A stretch of DNA of 64,000 nucleotides, from NCBI RefSeq assembly GCF_032118995.1, contig NC_092652.1, forward strand, positions 22,309,044-22,373,043, given 5' to 3'. The position numbers and the translations under genes are program-made. The notes beneath the pieces are model-generated. The model was not told the origin of the DNA and searched no databases. It was given only the letters and a program-made list of their open reading frames with translations. Positions 10,567-20,450 of this stretch are shown piece by piece. The stretch is from Asterias amurensis. Its lineage: Eukaryota > Echinodermata > Asteroidea > Forcipulatida > Asteriidae. Each line of letters starts with the position of its first letter. The first letter of the stretch is position 1.

Positions 10567-13500
10567 GTGAGATTTTTTTTTTTTTTTTAAGTATTGTGCA
10601 TTTTGAATTTGTTGTTTTTGTTTGTTCGTACAGTGGAGATATACATCTCCATTTAGTGAACTCAAACAGACGGATTCACATATTACAACCATCAAACTAT
10701 TGGTAAAAGTATAAGATACAAAAGTCAATTACTTTACAACATAGACAAGACTTAAAATTCAGTAGCTATTTTAAAGGCAGTGGACACTATTGGTAATTGT
10801 CAAAGACCAGTCTTCTCACCTGCTGTATTTCAACATTATGCGTAAAATAACACACCTGTGAAATTTGAGCTCAATCGTTCGTCGAAGTTGCGAGATAATA
10901 ATGGAAAAAACAACCCTTGTCACACGAAGTTGTGTGCGTTCAGATGCATGGTTTCGAAATTCGTGGAAACTTACTATTTTTTCGAAAACCACTCCACTTC
11001 AGAGGGAGCCGTTTCTCACGATGTGTTATACTACCAACCTCTCCCACTAACTCATTGCTAATAAACATGTTGAGTTATTACCAATAGTTTACACTGCTTT
11101 TCAACAAACAAAAGTTTAGTAGAATGAGTTTTAGCACCTGCCATTGGTTTATTATTATAAGAAGGGAATTATTTTGTAATAATGTTCTTTGAGCAAGAAC
11201 TGTCTTCATAGCTTTTTTATTGTATATAGATATATATATATATTTTTTTTTTTACAGGGCAGTCAAATCCTAATGTCTGCAAATGACACATTATTTTATC
11301 TTTGACCCACTTTTAGTGACATCTATATTTGTCTATACCTTATACATCAATATTGGATACTACACTAGACATTCACATGTTTGTACAGCGAATATCAATG
11401 TTGCTTTTTAGATTTTGGAACTAAATTTCTGTCATACCTTTATGATGAGTTGAATTTCCAAATCGAATGAAAACCTGAACCATGAATCATTGTTTACAGT
11501 GTATGGCAAGCTTAACCTGAAGCCAGAGGAGACCATTGACGTTACATCTGAGCACTGCGGTTTTGTGAAGGAGTTTCGACAGGTGTTGTAAGTATCTATT
11601 GGTCATTCATGTTTCCTCCCACCCTTTTTCCTTTTCTCGCTTTCAGAAGGGATACGGCTACGTTTATTTTCATCCTCTTTTAAAGACAGTGGACACTATT
11701 GGTCATTGTCAAAGAACAGTCTTCTCACTTGGTGTATCTCAACATATGCATGAAATAACAACCCAGTGAAAATTTGAGCTCAATCGGTCGTCGGAGTTGC
11801 GAGATAATAATGAAAGAAAAAACACCCTTGTCACACGAAGTTGTGTACGTTTAGATGGTTGATTTCGAGGTCTCGAGTTCTAAACTTGAGGTCTCGAAAT
11901 CAAATTCGAGGAAAATTACTTTTTTTTTTCGAAAACTGCATCACTTCAGGGGGAGCCATTTCTAACAATGTTTTATACCATCAACATTACAATGTTTTAT
12001 ACTGTCAACCTCTCCCCCATTACTCGTAATCAAGAAAGGTTTTATGATAATAATTGTATTGAGTAATTACGAATAGTGTCTACTGCCTTTAATAATCCAA
12101 CCTCCCTGGTTGAGCCGTTTCAAACATTCATGTTTCCTCCCATCCTTTTTCATTTCTCGCTTTCAGAAGGGTACGGCTACGTTTATTTCCATCCTCTTTT
12201 AAAGACAGTGGACAATATTGGTAACTGTCAAAGACCAGTCTTTGCCCTTGCTGTATCTCAACAAATGCACAAAATAACAAACCTGTGAAAAAGTCAGCTT
12301 AATCGGTCATCAAAGTTGCGAGATAATAATGAAAGAAAAACAAAACACCCTGGTCACACAAAGCTGTGTGCTTTCTGATGCTTGATTTCGAGACCTCAAG
12401 TTCTTAATTTGAGGTCACGAAATCAAATTCGTGGAAAATTACTTCTTTCTCGAAAACTACGTCACTTCAGAGGGAGCCATTTCTAACAATGTTTTATACC
12501 ATCAACCTCTCCTCATTACTCGTCACCAAGAAAGGTTTACGCTAATAATTATGAGTAATTACCAATAGTGTCCACTGCCTTTAAAGGCTCTGGATACTAA
12601 TGGTAATTTCTCAAAAGAATTGTTGTCATAAAAACTTGGAGAGCTATTAAATAGTATCAAAAATTGTGAGAAACGGCTCCTTCTAAAGTCACATAGTTTT
12701 TTGAGAAAGAGGTAATTTCTCAGTCTAAAAATAAAAGACTTCAGCTGAAGCCTTTTGATGTGCATCTGAAAGCACACAAAGTAATTCAACAAGTGAGAAA
12801 ACTGGTCGTTGACAACTACCAAAACGTGTCCAGTGACTTTAAAGGCAGTGGACACTATTGGTAATTACTCAAAATATTTGTTAGCATAAAACCTTTCTCG
12901 GTGACGAGTAATGGAGAGAGGTTGATGGTATAAAACATTTAGAGAAACGGCTCCCTCTGAAGTGCCATAGTTTTCGAGAAAGAAGTGATTTTCCACGAAT
13001 TTGATTTCGAGACCTCAGGTTTAGAACTTGAGGTTTCGAAATCAAACATCTAAACGCACACAACTTTAAATGACAAGGGTGTTTTTTCTTTCATGTTATT
13101 ATCTCGCAAGTTCGATGACCGATCGAGCTCAAATTTGCACAGGTTTGTTGGTTTATGCTTATGTTGAGATACACCAACTGTGAAGGCTAGTCTTCGACAA
13201 TTACCAATAGTGTCCACTGTCTATAACAAACCAGCAACCTAAGAAGTTTGTGTCTGGATCGGTCGTCATATGTTTTTTCATCTTGGCTCTTTCATTTCTG
13301 CCTTATTTGGTTGTGGCTATTCGAAATAAGCATTTTATGACTTGTGTGAAGTTCAAACTAGTATTTTATCTCGTTTACATTAGTTGGACGTAAGGTATAA
13401 CTATTATAATTTTCTGCACTGAGAACTTAAAAAACAGCTTGTTTCCAATCTTGTAATTAATGTTATTTGTCTTTTATTTATGGGTCTGTACACTCGACTC

Positions 13501-15891
13501 GATGGATCGTTAGTATTACATATTATTTGTATACAAAGGTTCATAAACAAATATTTGTATGAAAGAACACCTCATCCGGGGGCAAAACATGGGATTATTC
13601 ACTCTATTGCGTATTTATTGTTTACACATTCTCTGATTCCAAACAACAAGATGTTTTTTTATTTAAATAGATGGACATTTGCATCGGGAATAAAGAATAT
13701 AAATTTTGGTTTCCCCTTGTACACCGATGTGTGTCAGAACTGTATAATCAATACTTTCCCCGAGCTTTGTGAAAACAAGGCATACTACTCTGTTGGGATT
13801 CGAACCGACGACCTTTGCAATTCTAGAGCAGTTCGAATCCTATTTGAGCAGCGGGTAAATCTCAAAGATTTAATAGTAAATATTTACCGTTTTTGTTTCT
13901 TCATACTATTCACAGATCGGACAATCCCAGTCTAAAGAAACGCTCTCCCCGAAACTATTGGTGCTCCTCCACCCTGGAGCGAAGAAAGGAGGCACTATGC
14001 AGCTGCCCTTGGCATACCCTTAGAGACGGTGAGTATAAAGGCACAAGACATCTTCGTTAACAACTCAAAGACCAGTATTCTCACTCGGTGTATCCATAAC
14101 GTATGCAACTGTAAAGTTTTGGACTCATTTAGTCATCGAAGTAGCAAGAAAATAATAAAGGAAAAAACAACCTTGTTGCACAATAATTGTGTGTTTTCTG
14201 ATGCCTCATATGAAAGGCATGAAATATTTTAATATTTGAGTCAGAAATTACCTCTTTGTTTTCTCATAAACTACGTTACTTCAGAGGGAGCCGTTTCTCA
14301 CAATGTTTTAAATTATCAACAGCTCTCCATTGCCCGTTCCCGGTAAGTTTTTATGCTACCAATTATTTTGAGTACTTACCAATAGTGTCCATAAGGCATA
14401 GACACGATTGGTAAAATTGCTCAAAATATATATTAACATAAAAAATTACGTGGTACAAGCAAAAGATAGTACGATACCATGTGGGAAACAACTCCCTCTG
14501 GGCCAAATTTCATAACGCTTGAAAAAAAAACGTCATAAGCACAGAAACATGCTTAACAGAAACAGGTTACCGGCCAAAAAGTCAATAGTCAATGCTGTGA
14601 CTTGTGCCCACTAAATGCTTGCTTAGCAAAGATTTTTTCAAGCAGAATGTTCTGCTTATCAGCTATATGAAATTTAGCTCTGATCACTACTTTAAACACT
14701 GATCGGTTTAGGGTTTAACCATTCACTGGCTCTGGCTACCGGGCAACCTCAGTAGTCTAGTTGGTACGACACTGCTCTAGAATTGCAAAGTTCGTGGGTT
14801 CGATTCCCACCCGAGTAAGAAATATACCTGTGATTTGTTTCACAGTGCTTGAAAACGTGCTGAACATTGCTATTACATATCGGTGTATATGGGTAAACTA
14901 AAATGAGTATTCTTTATCACTATATGTTTGGTGTGCGGTAACACCATGTGTGTATCTACTTGCCATGTATAGAGTTTGTTCTTTAGAGAACTGTCTTGCT
15001 CTACAAGAAAAGTAGTTAATCAGATTAACTGAATTTTTGGTATTTCACCTAACCATTCCATGATATTTGCCTATTTTCAACCTTAATTAGACTTGTCTAT
15101 GTTCCATTTGCTTATTTTGACTTAAAAGAGGTGTCCAACTTAGCATGTGGCCTTTTGTGCTTGAATAATGGTGAGGTGGCTTTACGTTGTCAACGAAAAC
15201 TTTATTATAATAAACTTAAAGGTAAATAACAGAGAACGTCCCTAAAAGCTTGTTTTGTCTTCAATTTTGGTCAATATATCAATATCTCGATACTTGTATG
15301 TACTTCTCAACATGTTTACCGTGGTGTAAATTTTATCGGGTTATTTGGAGACTCCTCAGTTCTAAAAATAGCTGTCCTGCTTAAGGTATAAAAAATCGGC
15401 TGGGACAGTTACTTTAGCTTATAGACGATGTGACCTCTGACGTCACACGAAAACCATATCATGATTCGCGCGCATACCGCCGGGCAAAACCTTTGTGTTT
15501 TGGCACCCAGCAGGAAAGTGTATGCAATCTTACTATATACACAACTCAGTGCCCGGCAAAACATGACGTATATATAGTGTTTTGTCAACAGAGGGCGGTT
15601 TGAATGTAAACATAGGTCACATCGTCTATAGGATCGTTATTAACTGCACTACCGCAGACTGGGTTCTTAAATTGGTATCAACGTTTCGACAAGCTTGCTC
15701 TGGTAATTTTTGTATCCCTGATGCAAACTTCCATCTACTGATCGATTGATTTGACTGATTTTTTAGATGATTTCATGGAGGAGAAGAAAGACGCAACTAA
15801 TTTCTTGGAGAGGGGGGTTGAGAAGAGGAGTCTGCATGAAGAATGTTGCAACGAAGGATGCTACTACGAAGAAGTTTACGAAGTCTGCTAA
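10515..15891 (+). CDS. Insulin-like peptide gene B (complete, four exons)
   Basis: Secreted prohormone of the insulin/relaxin superfamily, 125 residues when exons 10515-10566, 11500-11587, 13916-14028 and 15767-15891 are joined. All GT-AG junctions match in phase (1, 2, 1). Layout: a hydrophobic signal peptide (residues 1 to about 20, MDRVLLFTALALAIVCQ...); a segment with one cysteine in HCG; a KKR site; a B-chain with CSSTLERRKEALC, matching the C-x11-C spacing; a connecting region ending in EKR; and the A-chain ECCNEGCYYEEVYEVC with the CC-x3-C-x8-C pattern. Eight cysteines remain after the signal peptide, rather than the usual six. The introns (about 0.9, 2.3 and 1.7 kb) are loaded with MITEs and SINEs. 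Veenstra described echinoderm-specific dilp7-like relatives called multinsulins; this may be one, but I cannot confirm the subfamily. The first two exons are the least certain part. Confidence 0.8.
10775..11098. mobile_element. MITE family 1 in intron 1 of insulin-like gene B
   Basis: TTAA then AGGCAGTGGACACTATTGG at the left end. The right end, ACCAATAGTTTACACTGC, is a mutated reverse complement. The body resembles the other family 1 copies in the opposite orientation to 1869-2217. Confidence 0.85.
11500..11587 (+). CDS. Insulin-like gene B exon 2
   Basis: Follows TTGTTTACAG and ends at the donor GTAAGT. The phase-1 entry completes a Val codon with the last base of exon 1. It encodes YGKLNLKPEETIDVTSEHCG and then FVKEFRQVL. 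The single HCG looks like the first cysteine of an insulin B-chain. However, the partner cysteine 12 residues on is an Asp, and the C-x11-C motif appears in the next exon instead. The role of this cysteine is therefore unclear. Confidence 0.65.
11694..12088. mobile_element. MITE family 1, intron 2 copy c
   Basis: Bounded by TTAA at 11690-11693 and 12089-12092. It contains the family's palindromic GAGGTCTCGA core and carries a short internal duplication around ACAATGTTTTATACC. Confidence 0.85.
12203..12580. mobile_element. MITE family 1, intron 2 copy d
   Basis: Bounded by TTAA at 12199-12202 and 12581-12584. It is the duplicate of copy c. Its right TTAA is also the left TTAA of the next element. 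Confidence 0.85.
12585..12838. mobile_element. MITE family 1 subtype, intron 2 copy e
   Basis: A shorter relative, starting AGGCTCTGGATACTAATGG and ending CGTGTCCAGTGACT. It sits directly between copies d and f and shares its border TTAAs with both. Confidence 0.75.
12843..13222. mobile_element. MITE family 1, intron 2 copy f
   Basis: Starts AGGCAGTGGACACTATTGG at 12843, right after TTAA at 12839-12842, and ends ACCAATAGTGTCCACTG. Its orientation is opposite to copy c as judged by the asymmetric body. Confidence 0.85.
13712..13850 (-). mobile_element. tRNA-derived SINE, intron 2
   Basis: Read on the - strand it has a B-box-like GGTTCGAATCCCAACAGAG preceded by a TTGCAAAGGTCGT segment, then a body ending near ACATCGGTGTAC. 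The same head and tail occur at 14745-15000 and 29195-29345. The 151-codon ORF crossing this region on the + strand is produced by the repeat and intron and is not a gene. Confidence 0.7.
13916..14028 (+). CDS. Insulin-like gene B exon 3 (B-chain)
   Basis: A strong polypyrimidine tract and TTCACAG precede it, and it ends in GACG/GTGAGT. It encodes a KKR processing site, then the B-chain core WCSSTLERRKEALCSCPW. The C-x11-C spacing, with Leu and Arg at helix positions, fits relaxin-type B-chains. A third cysteine two residues after the second is unusual. A second AG, 15 bp inside the exon, would keep the frame and drop five residues. Confidence 0.8.
14036..14395. mobile_element. MITE family 1, diverged copy in intron 3
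   Basis: Starts TAAAGGCACAAGACATCTTC only a few bases after the exon 3 donor and ends ACCAATAGTGTCCATAAGG. It contains the family motif CTTCAGAGGGAGCCGTTTCT. Confidence 0.75.
14745..15000 (+). mobile_element. tRNA-derived SINE, intron 3
   Basis: The head contains an A-box-like TAGTCTAGTTGGTACGAC and a B-box GGTTCGATTCCCACC at normal tRNA spacing. A non-tRNA body with ATATCGGTGTATATGGG follows. No tRNA gene is called because the 3' acceptor side is not tRNA-like and the same head recurs in several dispersed copies. Confidence 0.75.
15420..15630. mobile_element. MITE family 4 (TATAGACGATGTGACC ends), intron 3
   Basis: TATAGACGATGTGACCT at the left and AGGTCACATCGTCTATA at the right form near-perfect terminal inverted repeats. 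The interior includes TGACGTCAC and inverted GCCGGGCAAAAC / GCCCGGCAAAAC segments. It is the only copy I see in the window. Confidence 0.75.
15767..15891 (+). CDS. Insulin-like gene B exon 4 (A-chain)
   Basis: Opens after TGATTTTTTAG in phase 1 and encodes the connecting-peptide end, an EKR cleavage site and the A-chain with CC-x3-C-x8-C, then TAA at 15889-15891. A candidate AATAAA lies at 16552-16557, beyond the duplicated exon copy. Confidence 0.9.
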
Positions 15892-16019
15892 GAAACGTCT
15901 GCAGAATGTGATCGACTATTGCATAATGTCTCTTTAAAAAATACATAACAACAGTAAGCCGTACACAAAAAAGGAATGAACCGTTATTTGCAAAACTTAC
16001 ACTAATAATTTGTGCTTGT

Positions 16020-16110
16020 ACAGAAAAGGATGCTACAACAAAGAAGTTTACGAACTGTGGCAAGCATTTTTGCAGAATTTGATTTGCATAATGTCTCTTT
16101 CCTAAAAAAT
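16020..16110 (+). pseudogene. Decayed tandem copy of the A-chain exon
   Basis: AAAAGGATGCTACAACAAAG with the following GAAGTTTACGAACTGTGG copies the end of exon 4 and its 3' flank (TGCATAATGTCTCTTT), about 180 bp downstream. The double cysteine is gone, the last A-chain cysteine reads Trp, and the stop is lost, so it cannot make a hormone chain. The following 3' UTR-like sequence (GAACCGTTAT.TG..CAAAACT) is duplicated too. Confidence 0.8.
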
Positions 16111-16129
16111 AATACAAAGCAACGGTAAC

Positions 16130-16785
16130 AAAAACTTCAACAAAACGGACTGAACCGTTATATGTGCAAAACTAACACTAACATGCAATAGGCATTTCAA
16201 TGCATATGTACAAAATTAATCAGTTATTTGAACAAAATCATTTAACAGTGGGGTTTTCAGGAAGTTAAAGAAACATTCTCGGTGCCATGAAATTAAACAT
16301 TTATTTTTTACACAAACTGCCCCAATTTTATGGCCCTGTTTACCATAGGCGAAGAATCGGCGCTTGCGGAAACGGGGAATTCTGCACTTTACGTCAAGCG
16401 TATTTCAATTCTGGCTTTGAGCGTGCATACGCCACGTCACTATGCATTCTACGATTACACAGCAAGCGATGAAATTTAGACCTGGTTTATAACGTTAAAC
16501 ATTGTTATCTAACATGAATTGCAAGAAAATTAAAGACTTATAAGAGACGTAAATAAAATGGCTCCATTGACCTTGATTTATGTTTGTTGTTGCATTGTGG
16601 TTCACAGATAATGAATTTTCGAGGGGCAAATACCTTCAGCAGCGCCCTCAAGACTGGTCATCTGTTTTATCACGAGCCTCGAAGTGTGACGTCAGGCTAG
16701 AACCAAAGCAGACTGGTTCCCTAATGTACTTGGCTTACAGCACCAGTGATTTCATTGGATAAACGTGCAGTGACGTAGCTCTCCA
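16130..16785. other. 3' flank of insulin cluster, no gene recognised
   Basis: Contains AATAAA at 16552-16557. Near its right end is CACGAGCCTCGAAGTGTGAC, which reappears inverted 3' of both large genes (near 24395 and 47135). Small ORFs here have no supporting features. Confidence 0.45.
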
Positions 16786-16865
16786 AATCTGTGTTTTGAT
16801 TGGTCCGAGGTGATGTTTGTGCAGCTGACAAACATCACCTCGGACAAATCAAAACACAGATATCG
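16786..16865. repeat. Inverted pair of the CCAAT-bearing repeat at the array boundary
   Basis: ACATCACCTCGGACCAATC occurs here in both orientations around 16820. Single + strand copies are near 24512, 39738, 47250 and 61531. The motif holds a CCAAT box, and neighbouring sequence carries a TACGTCA half site. Homology with the starts of units 2 and 3 begins at this point, so it marks the left edge of the tandem array. Confidence 0.75.
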
Positions 16866-17090
16866 AAAGCTTTCGGTCGTCTGATGTATGCATGCAATAT
16901 ATACTTGTATACTTGCATTTAGTATTGTTTTCAAAACTAAACGTAGCTCTATTTACGTAATCCACTGTTTTGTTTCCAACAAATTTCACACTATGGTGGA
17001 TAATTATTTTGTTTGACATCGTTACAGTAGTAGCTTCCCAACTTCGGTTGGCAAAAACCTGGGTATCGACGCGAAAGAAAGGTTTATACA

Positions 17091-17326
17091 GGGTGCGTTC
17101 GACTAGCTTCCCTGTGTCGACCCCGCGGTGCTCACTCGGGTGAGCCCCTGACAAGAGCTAATCGAACGATCATTCACACTCTCATGGTGACGTCACGCAC
17201 TTGGGGCCAGCCCCAAGTGACCCACTCCACAAGCAGGCCACTTGGGGATGACCCGGGTAAGCCACTGGAATGACATCAAAGCTATTCGAACGCACCGGGG
17301 TCGATCCAGGGAAGTTAATCGAACGC
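17091..17326. mobile_element. MITE family 3 in unit 1
   Basis: GGGTGCGTTCGACTAGCTTC at the left, GGGAAGTTAATCGAACGC at the right, and a GC-rich palindromic interior. Orthologous copies are at 40028-40272 and 61821-62065. Confidence 0.8.
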
Positions 17327-17675
17327 ATACAGACAGTTTCATGTCACTTCGGGCAAAGCTTGTGCGTGGGAAAGAGACGGCGAACACCCATACACATTAT
17401 AAATGATTGTATATGGCTCAATGGTACCAGCTGGTGTCCATTGAGCCATACATATTCATTCATTTTATGGTTTGCCAATCTGCCATTCAAAATCTTTCCC
17501 GAAAATCATTTGGCATATTAAAACAATTTTTTAGTAGTTGAGGAATTCAAATTGAAGCGATACCTGTGACTGAGCAAGTTTGTGTAACATACTTTATTCA
17601 AATTCACTAAATAATTGCTTATGTGTGAAAAGAAAAGGGATAACCTCGTTTATTTTATCGCCATGTGTATGTGTT

Positions 17676-18195
17676 GTAATGGGAGACTTTTCGAGAGCTC
17701 TGCCACTCGAGGGCAGCAGACCTACCAGGTAAGGGTGCTCAACTCCTATAGCAAACAATGGTAAATACTAAAAATTCAAAAATACTCAAAAAATATTAAG
17801 AAGTCTCTCAGCCTCTTGAAAATTAAGTCAGATACATTGTCATACAACTAAACTTCAGATTTCTTCTCAATTTTTGGTAGGTCAGCATTTTGGAATTTTT
17901 GCTAATAACCCTAGAAGAAACACTCCCAAAAACTCATGCACACCGCTTGTTATCGTTGGGGAACTCGTGTCCAGTACGTCCTGTTCCAGAACAGTTTGGT
18001 TTATGCTGGCAATGTGTTATGAAAAACAAAATACAGTTTGGCTTAATCTAACATACAAAATCAAAAACACGCAAAACACAAGGTATTTGCTGTCAGTGAC
18101 CGTCACTCATGCTTCTCCTATTCCTAAGTTGTTGACATTACCTGGTGAAGAGCGCCCTCTCTTGGTGATTGGCAGATAGTCCAAATTTTCCCATT
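17676..18195. other. Sequence present only in unit 1
   Basis: Units 2 and 3 read straight from TATTTTATCTTCATGTGTG into TTGCAATTGTGCGCATTGC, while unit 1 has about 520 extra bases here. I see no terminal inverted repeats or domain, so it may be an insertion in unit 1 or a deletion in the ancestor of units 2 and 3. Confidence 0.6.
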
Positions 18196-18607
18196 GGGCG
18201 AATTGCACCGATCAACATCCTAAACAAGAACGTATGCAAGTTCATCAGCCCACCGCTCAGCGGTTTTGAATCAGACATTTATATTTGGTTCTTAGCGAAA
18301 GAGACAAAAATAAGAGACTAGGTACTGTATGGAAAGGGACGTTGAGGATGAGGTAAAAACAAGTCACAAGTAGGCTGAGTTCTTTTTGGGGGAAGGGGAT
18401 GGGGCTGAGTGTACGGTAGGACTTACGTCTCATAACTACAACTAAGTTACAACTCGTCTGCCCAGAACAATAATGTTATGGCAATCTCTTCGTCTAAATG
18501 ATCAAAAGGTCATTAAATGAAAAGAGCATATACATTTGAAAAATTCAATAAAAATAAACGAATTAAAGACTTATTAATGGAAAATGAATGAAACGTCCCT
18601 TTTTTAA

Positions 18608-18795
18608 AGGCACTGGACGCGTTTGGTAATTGGTAAAGTCTTTACATATGATTAGACTGAGAATTACCTTTCTCAAAAAACACTTTGAAGGAAGCCGTTT
18701 CTCACAACTATTATTAACAGCTCTCTCATTACCATGTAAGTCACTTTTACGTTAACAATTGTTACGAGTATTATACCATTAGTATCCAATGCCTA
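18608..18795. mobile_element. MITE family 1, short copy in unit 1
   Basis: TTAA then AGGCACTGGACGCGTTTGG, ending ACCATTAGTATCCAATGCC. The interior is shortened to about 190 bp. Orthologs are near 40975-41155 and 62762-62950. Confidence 0.7.
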
Positions 18796-18928
18796 TAGGG
18801 ATACACAACCGACGTGACGACCTGTCTATGAACCGACTTCTCTTGTTATCTTTAAAACATTCAATTTGTGACACTTTGTAGATAAAAACGGGTATTACCC
18901 TTATAAGAAGTTTCAGGACAATTGTTAA

Positions 18929-19283
18929 AGAACACGTCGCCTTGGATCGGACGAGTTGGTCTATAACAAGCGTTTGTAACCGTTTGTTATAAAATGCATA
19001 TATGATTGGAAATTTGTTTTAAAAGTAGAATACAATGATCCACACAAATTTACTAAATGAACTAACATGGTCGGCCATTTGAGGGAGTCAAAAATGTGAC
19101 TCCCTTAAATGGCCGACCGTGCTAATCGACGAGGTAGAAGGAAAACCGTGCAATATCGAGGCATGTTTGTGTGGATCATTGTATTCTACTTTTACACCAT
19201 CTTTCCAATCATATGCATTTTATAACAAACGGTTACAAACGCTTGTTATAGACCAACTCGTCCGATCCAAGGCAACGTGTTCC
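18929..19283. mobile_element. MITE family 5: near-complete palindrome (full form)
   Basis: Two arms of about 165-175 bp are inverted copies of each other around a GGGAGTCAAAAATGTGACTCCC-type centre. Ends are AGAACACGTCGCC / GGCAACGTGTTCCT, flanked by TTAA and TTGA. A transcript through it would fold into one long hairpin. At the same site in units 2 and 3 only about 44 bp remains. Confidence 0.85.
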
Positions 19284-19348
19284 TTGAAGACTTGGAGTGG
19301 GCGAAACTGTACATTGTAACATTGGTATTTTGGGTTCGTTGTGATTAA

Positions 19349-19727
19349 AAGACACTGGACACATTCGGTAGTTGTCATAGACAAGTCTTCTTACTCTATG
19401 TATCTCAACATAAGCACAAAACAACAACAATTTGAACCCAATTGGTCGTCAAAGTTGCGAGATAATATGGAAGACAAAAACATCATTGTCACACGAAGTT
19501 GTGTGCTTTCAGATGCTTGATTTCGCGACCTCAAAATCTAATTCTGAGGTCTCAAAATCAAATTCAAATATTTTAGTTAGCAATAAATTCTTTCTCGAAA
19601 AAGACGTTACTTGAGGGAGCCGTTTCCCACAATGTTTTATACCATCAACATGTCTCTATTGCTCGATACCAAGTTAGTTTTTGTGCTTACAATTATTATG
19701 AGTATATACCAACAGTGTACAGTGCCT
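19349..19727. mobile_element. MITE family 1 in unit 1
   Basis: Bounded by TTAA. Starts AGACACTGGACACATTCGG and ends with ACCAACAGTGTACAGTGCC. Orthologous to 41849-42228 and to the copy cut by the window end from 63637. Confidence 0.8.
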
Positions 19728-19915
19728 TTAAGGACCGACGACCTGTCCATGAACTGACTTCTCTTGGTATTATTATCATTCAATATTGCGACACTCTGTA
19801 AATAAGAACGGGTATTGCCCTTATGAGAAATATCGCGACAATGGCAGGTAACGAGGCGAAACTGTACGCTGTAACATCAGTATTGGGGTTCTTTGTGATT
19901 TAATAGAGTGCGTTC

Positions 19916-19981
19916 GTTCAGCTTCCCTGGGTCGACCCCGGTGTGTGGCAGATTTTTTTTTAAAGCTAAACGAACGCACCC
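19916..19981. mobile_element. MITE family 3, minimal copy
   Basis: Only the two inverted ends remain (GTGCGTTCGTTCAGCTTCCC and AGCTAAACGAACGCACCC) with a T-rich spacer. The same minimal form sits at 42417-42482, so the internal deletion predates the duplication. Confidence 0.75.
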
Positions 19982-20324
19982 AACATTGCACGGATCTGGG
20001 GGTGCTGTTATTGAGTTTTTAATCAGTCTACTAGACTTGATGACAAGTCGTTAGCGCAATACACATTCTGTCGTTCATGCAACAGTCACAGTGCGATTAT
20101 CGTACATGCAACGGTCGTATAGGTATCGCATAGCAAGGTCGTCAGCAGTGCCACTGACTCACGTACATACATGTACGGGGATCGAGGATGTGTATACCGT
20201 CCCCGTAGCTACAACGCGCTTAAACATTACCGACTTGATTTCAAGACTATCAGTGTACCTGCACCTATCGCTTAATACAGTGAGTTGGGAAAGAAAGGAA
20301 TAGGTACATATATGTACCCATAAG

Positions 20325-20450
20325 GTTTGCCGAATCGTTGTTGATGTCCCAGTGGAGTGTGGGTTCGAATCCCGGTCATGACACTTGTGTCCTAGAGCAA
20401 CTTATGTTTTACTAAACTTGCTTCTCTTCGTTCACCCTGGGTATAAGTAT
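20325..20450 (+). mobile_element. tRNA-derived SINE, unit 1
   Basis: B-box GGTTCGAATCCCGGTC followed by ACACTTGTGTCCTAGAGCAA and a TTTACTAAACTTGC.TCTCTTC tail, a layout common in SINEs of marine deuterostomes. The counterpart in unit 2 is about 42826-42960. Confidence 0.65.

Larger units (their letters stand above)
11608..12640. repeat. Tandem duplication of about 520 bp in intron 2
   Basis: The segment starting CATGTTTCCTCCCACCC near 11608 is repeated from about 12128 (CATGTTTCCTCCCATCC), including the flank CTTTCAGAAGG.TACGGCTAC and the MITE inserted beside it. The MITE was therefore already present when the duplication happened. Confidence 0.75.

Noticed and set aside
13480..13935. 151-codon + strand ORF
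   Set aside because: It runs through intron 2 of the insulin-like gene and an antisense SINE (GIRTDDL is the B-box read backwards), and overlaps the true exon 3 acceptor.
14745..14820. tRNA gene-like sequences here and at 20325, 29270, 33790
   Set aside because: A and B boxes are present, but acceptor stems do not pair and each is attached to a repeated non-tRNA body; they are SINE heads.
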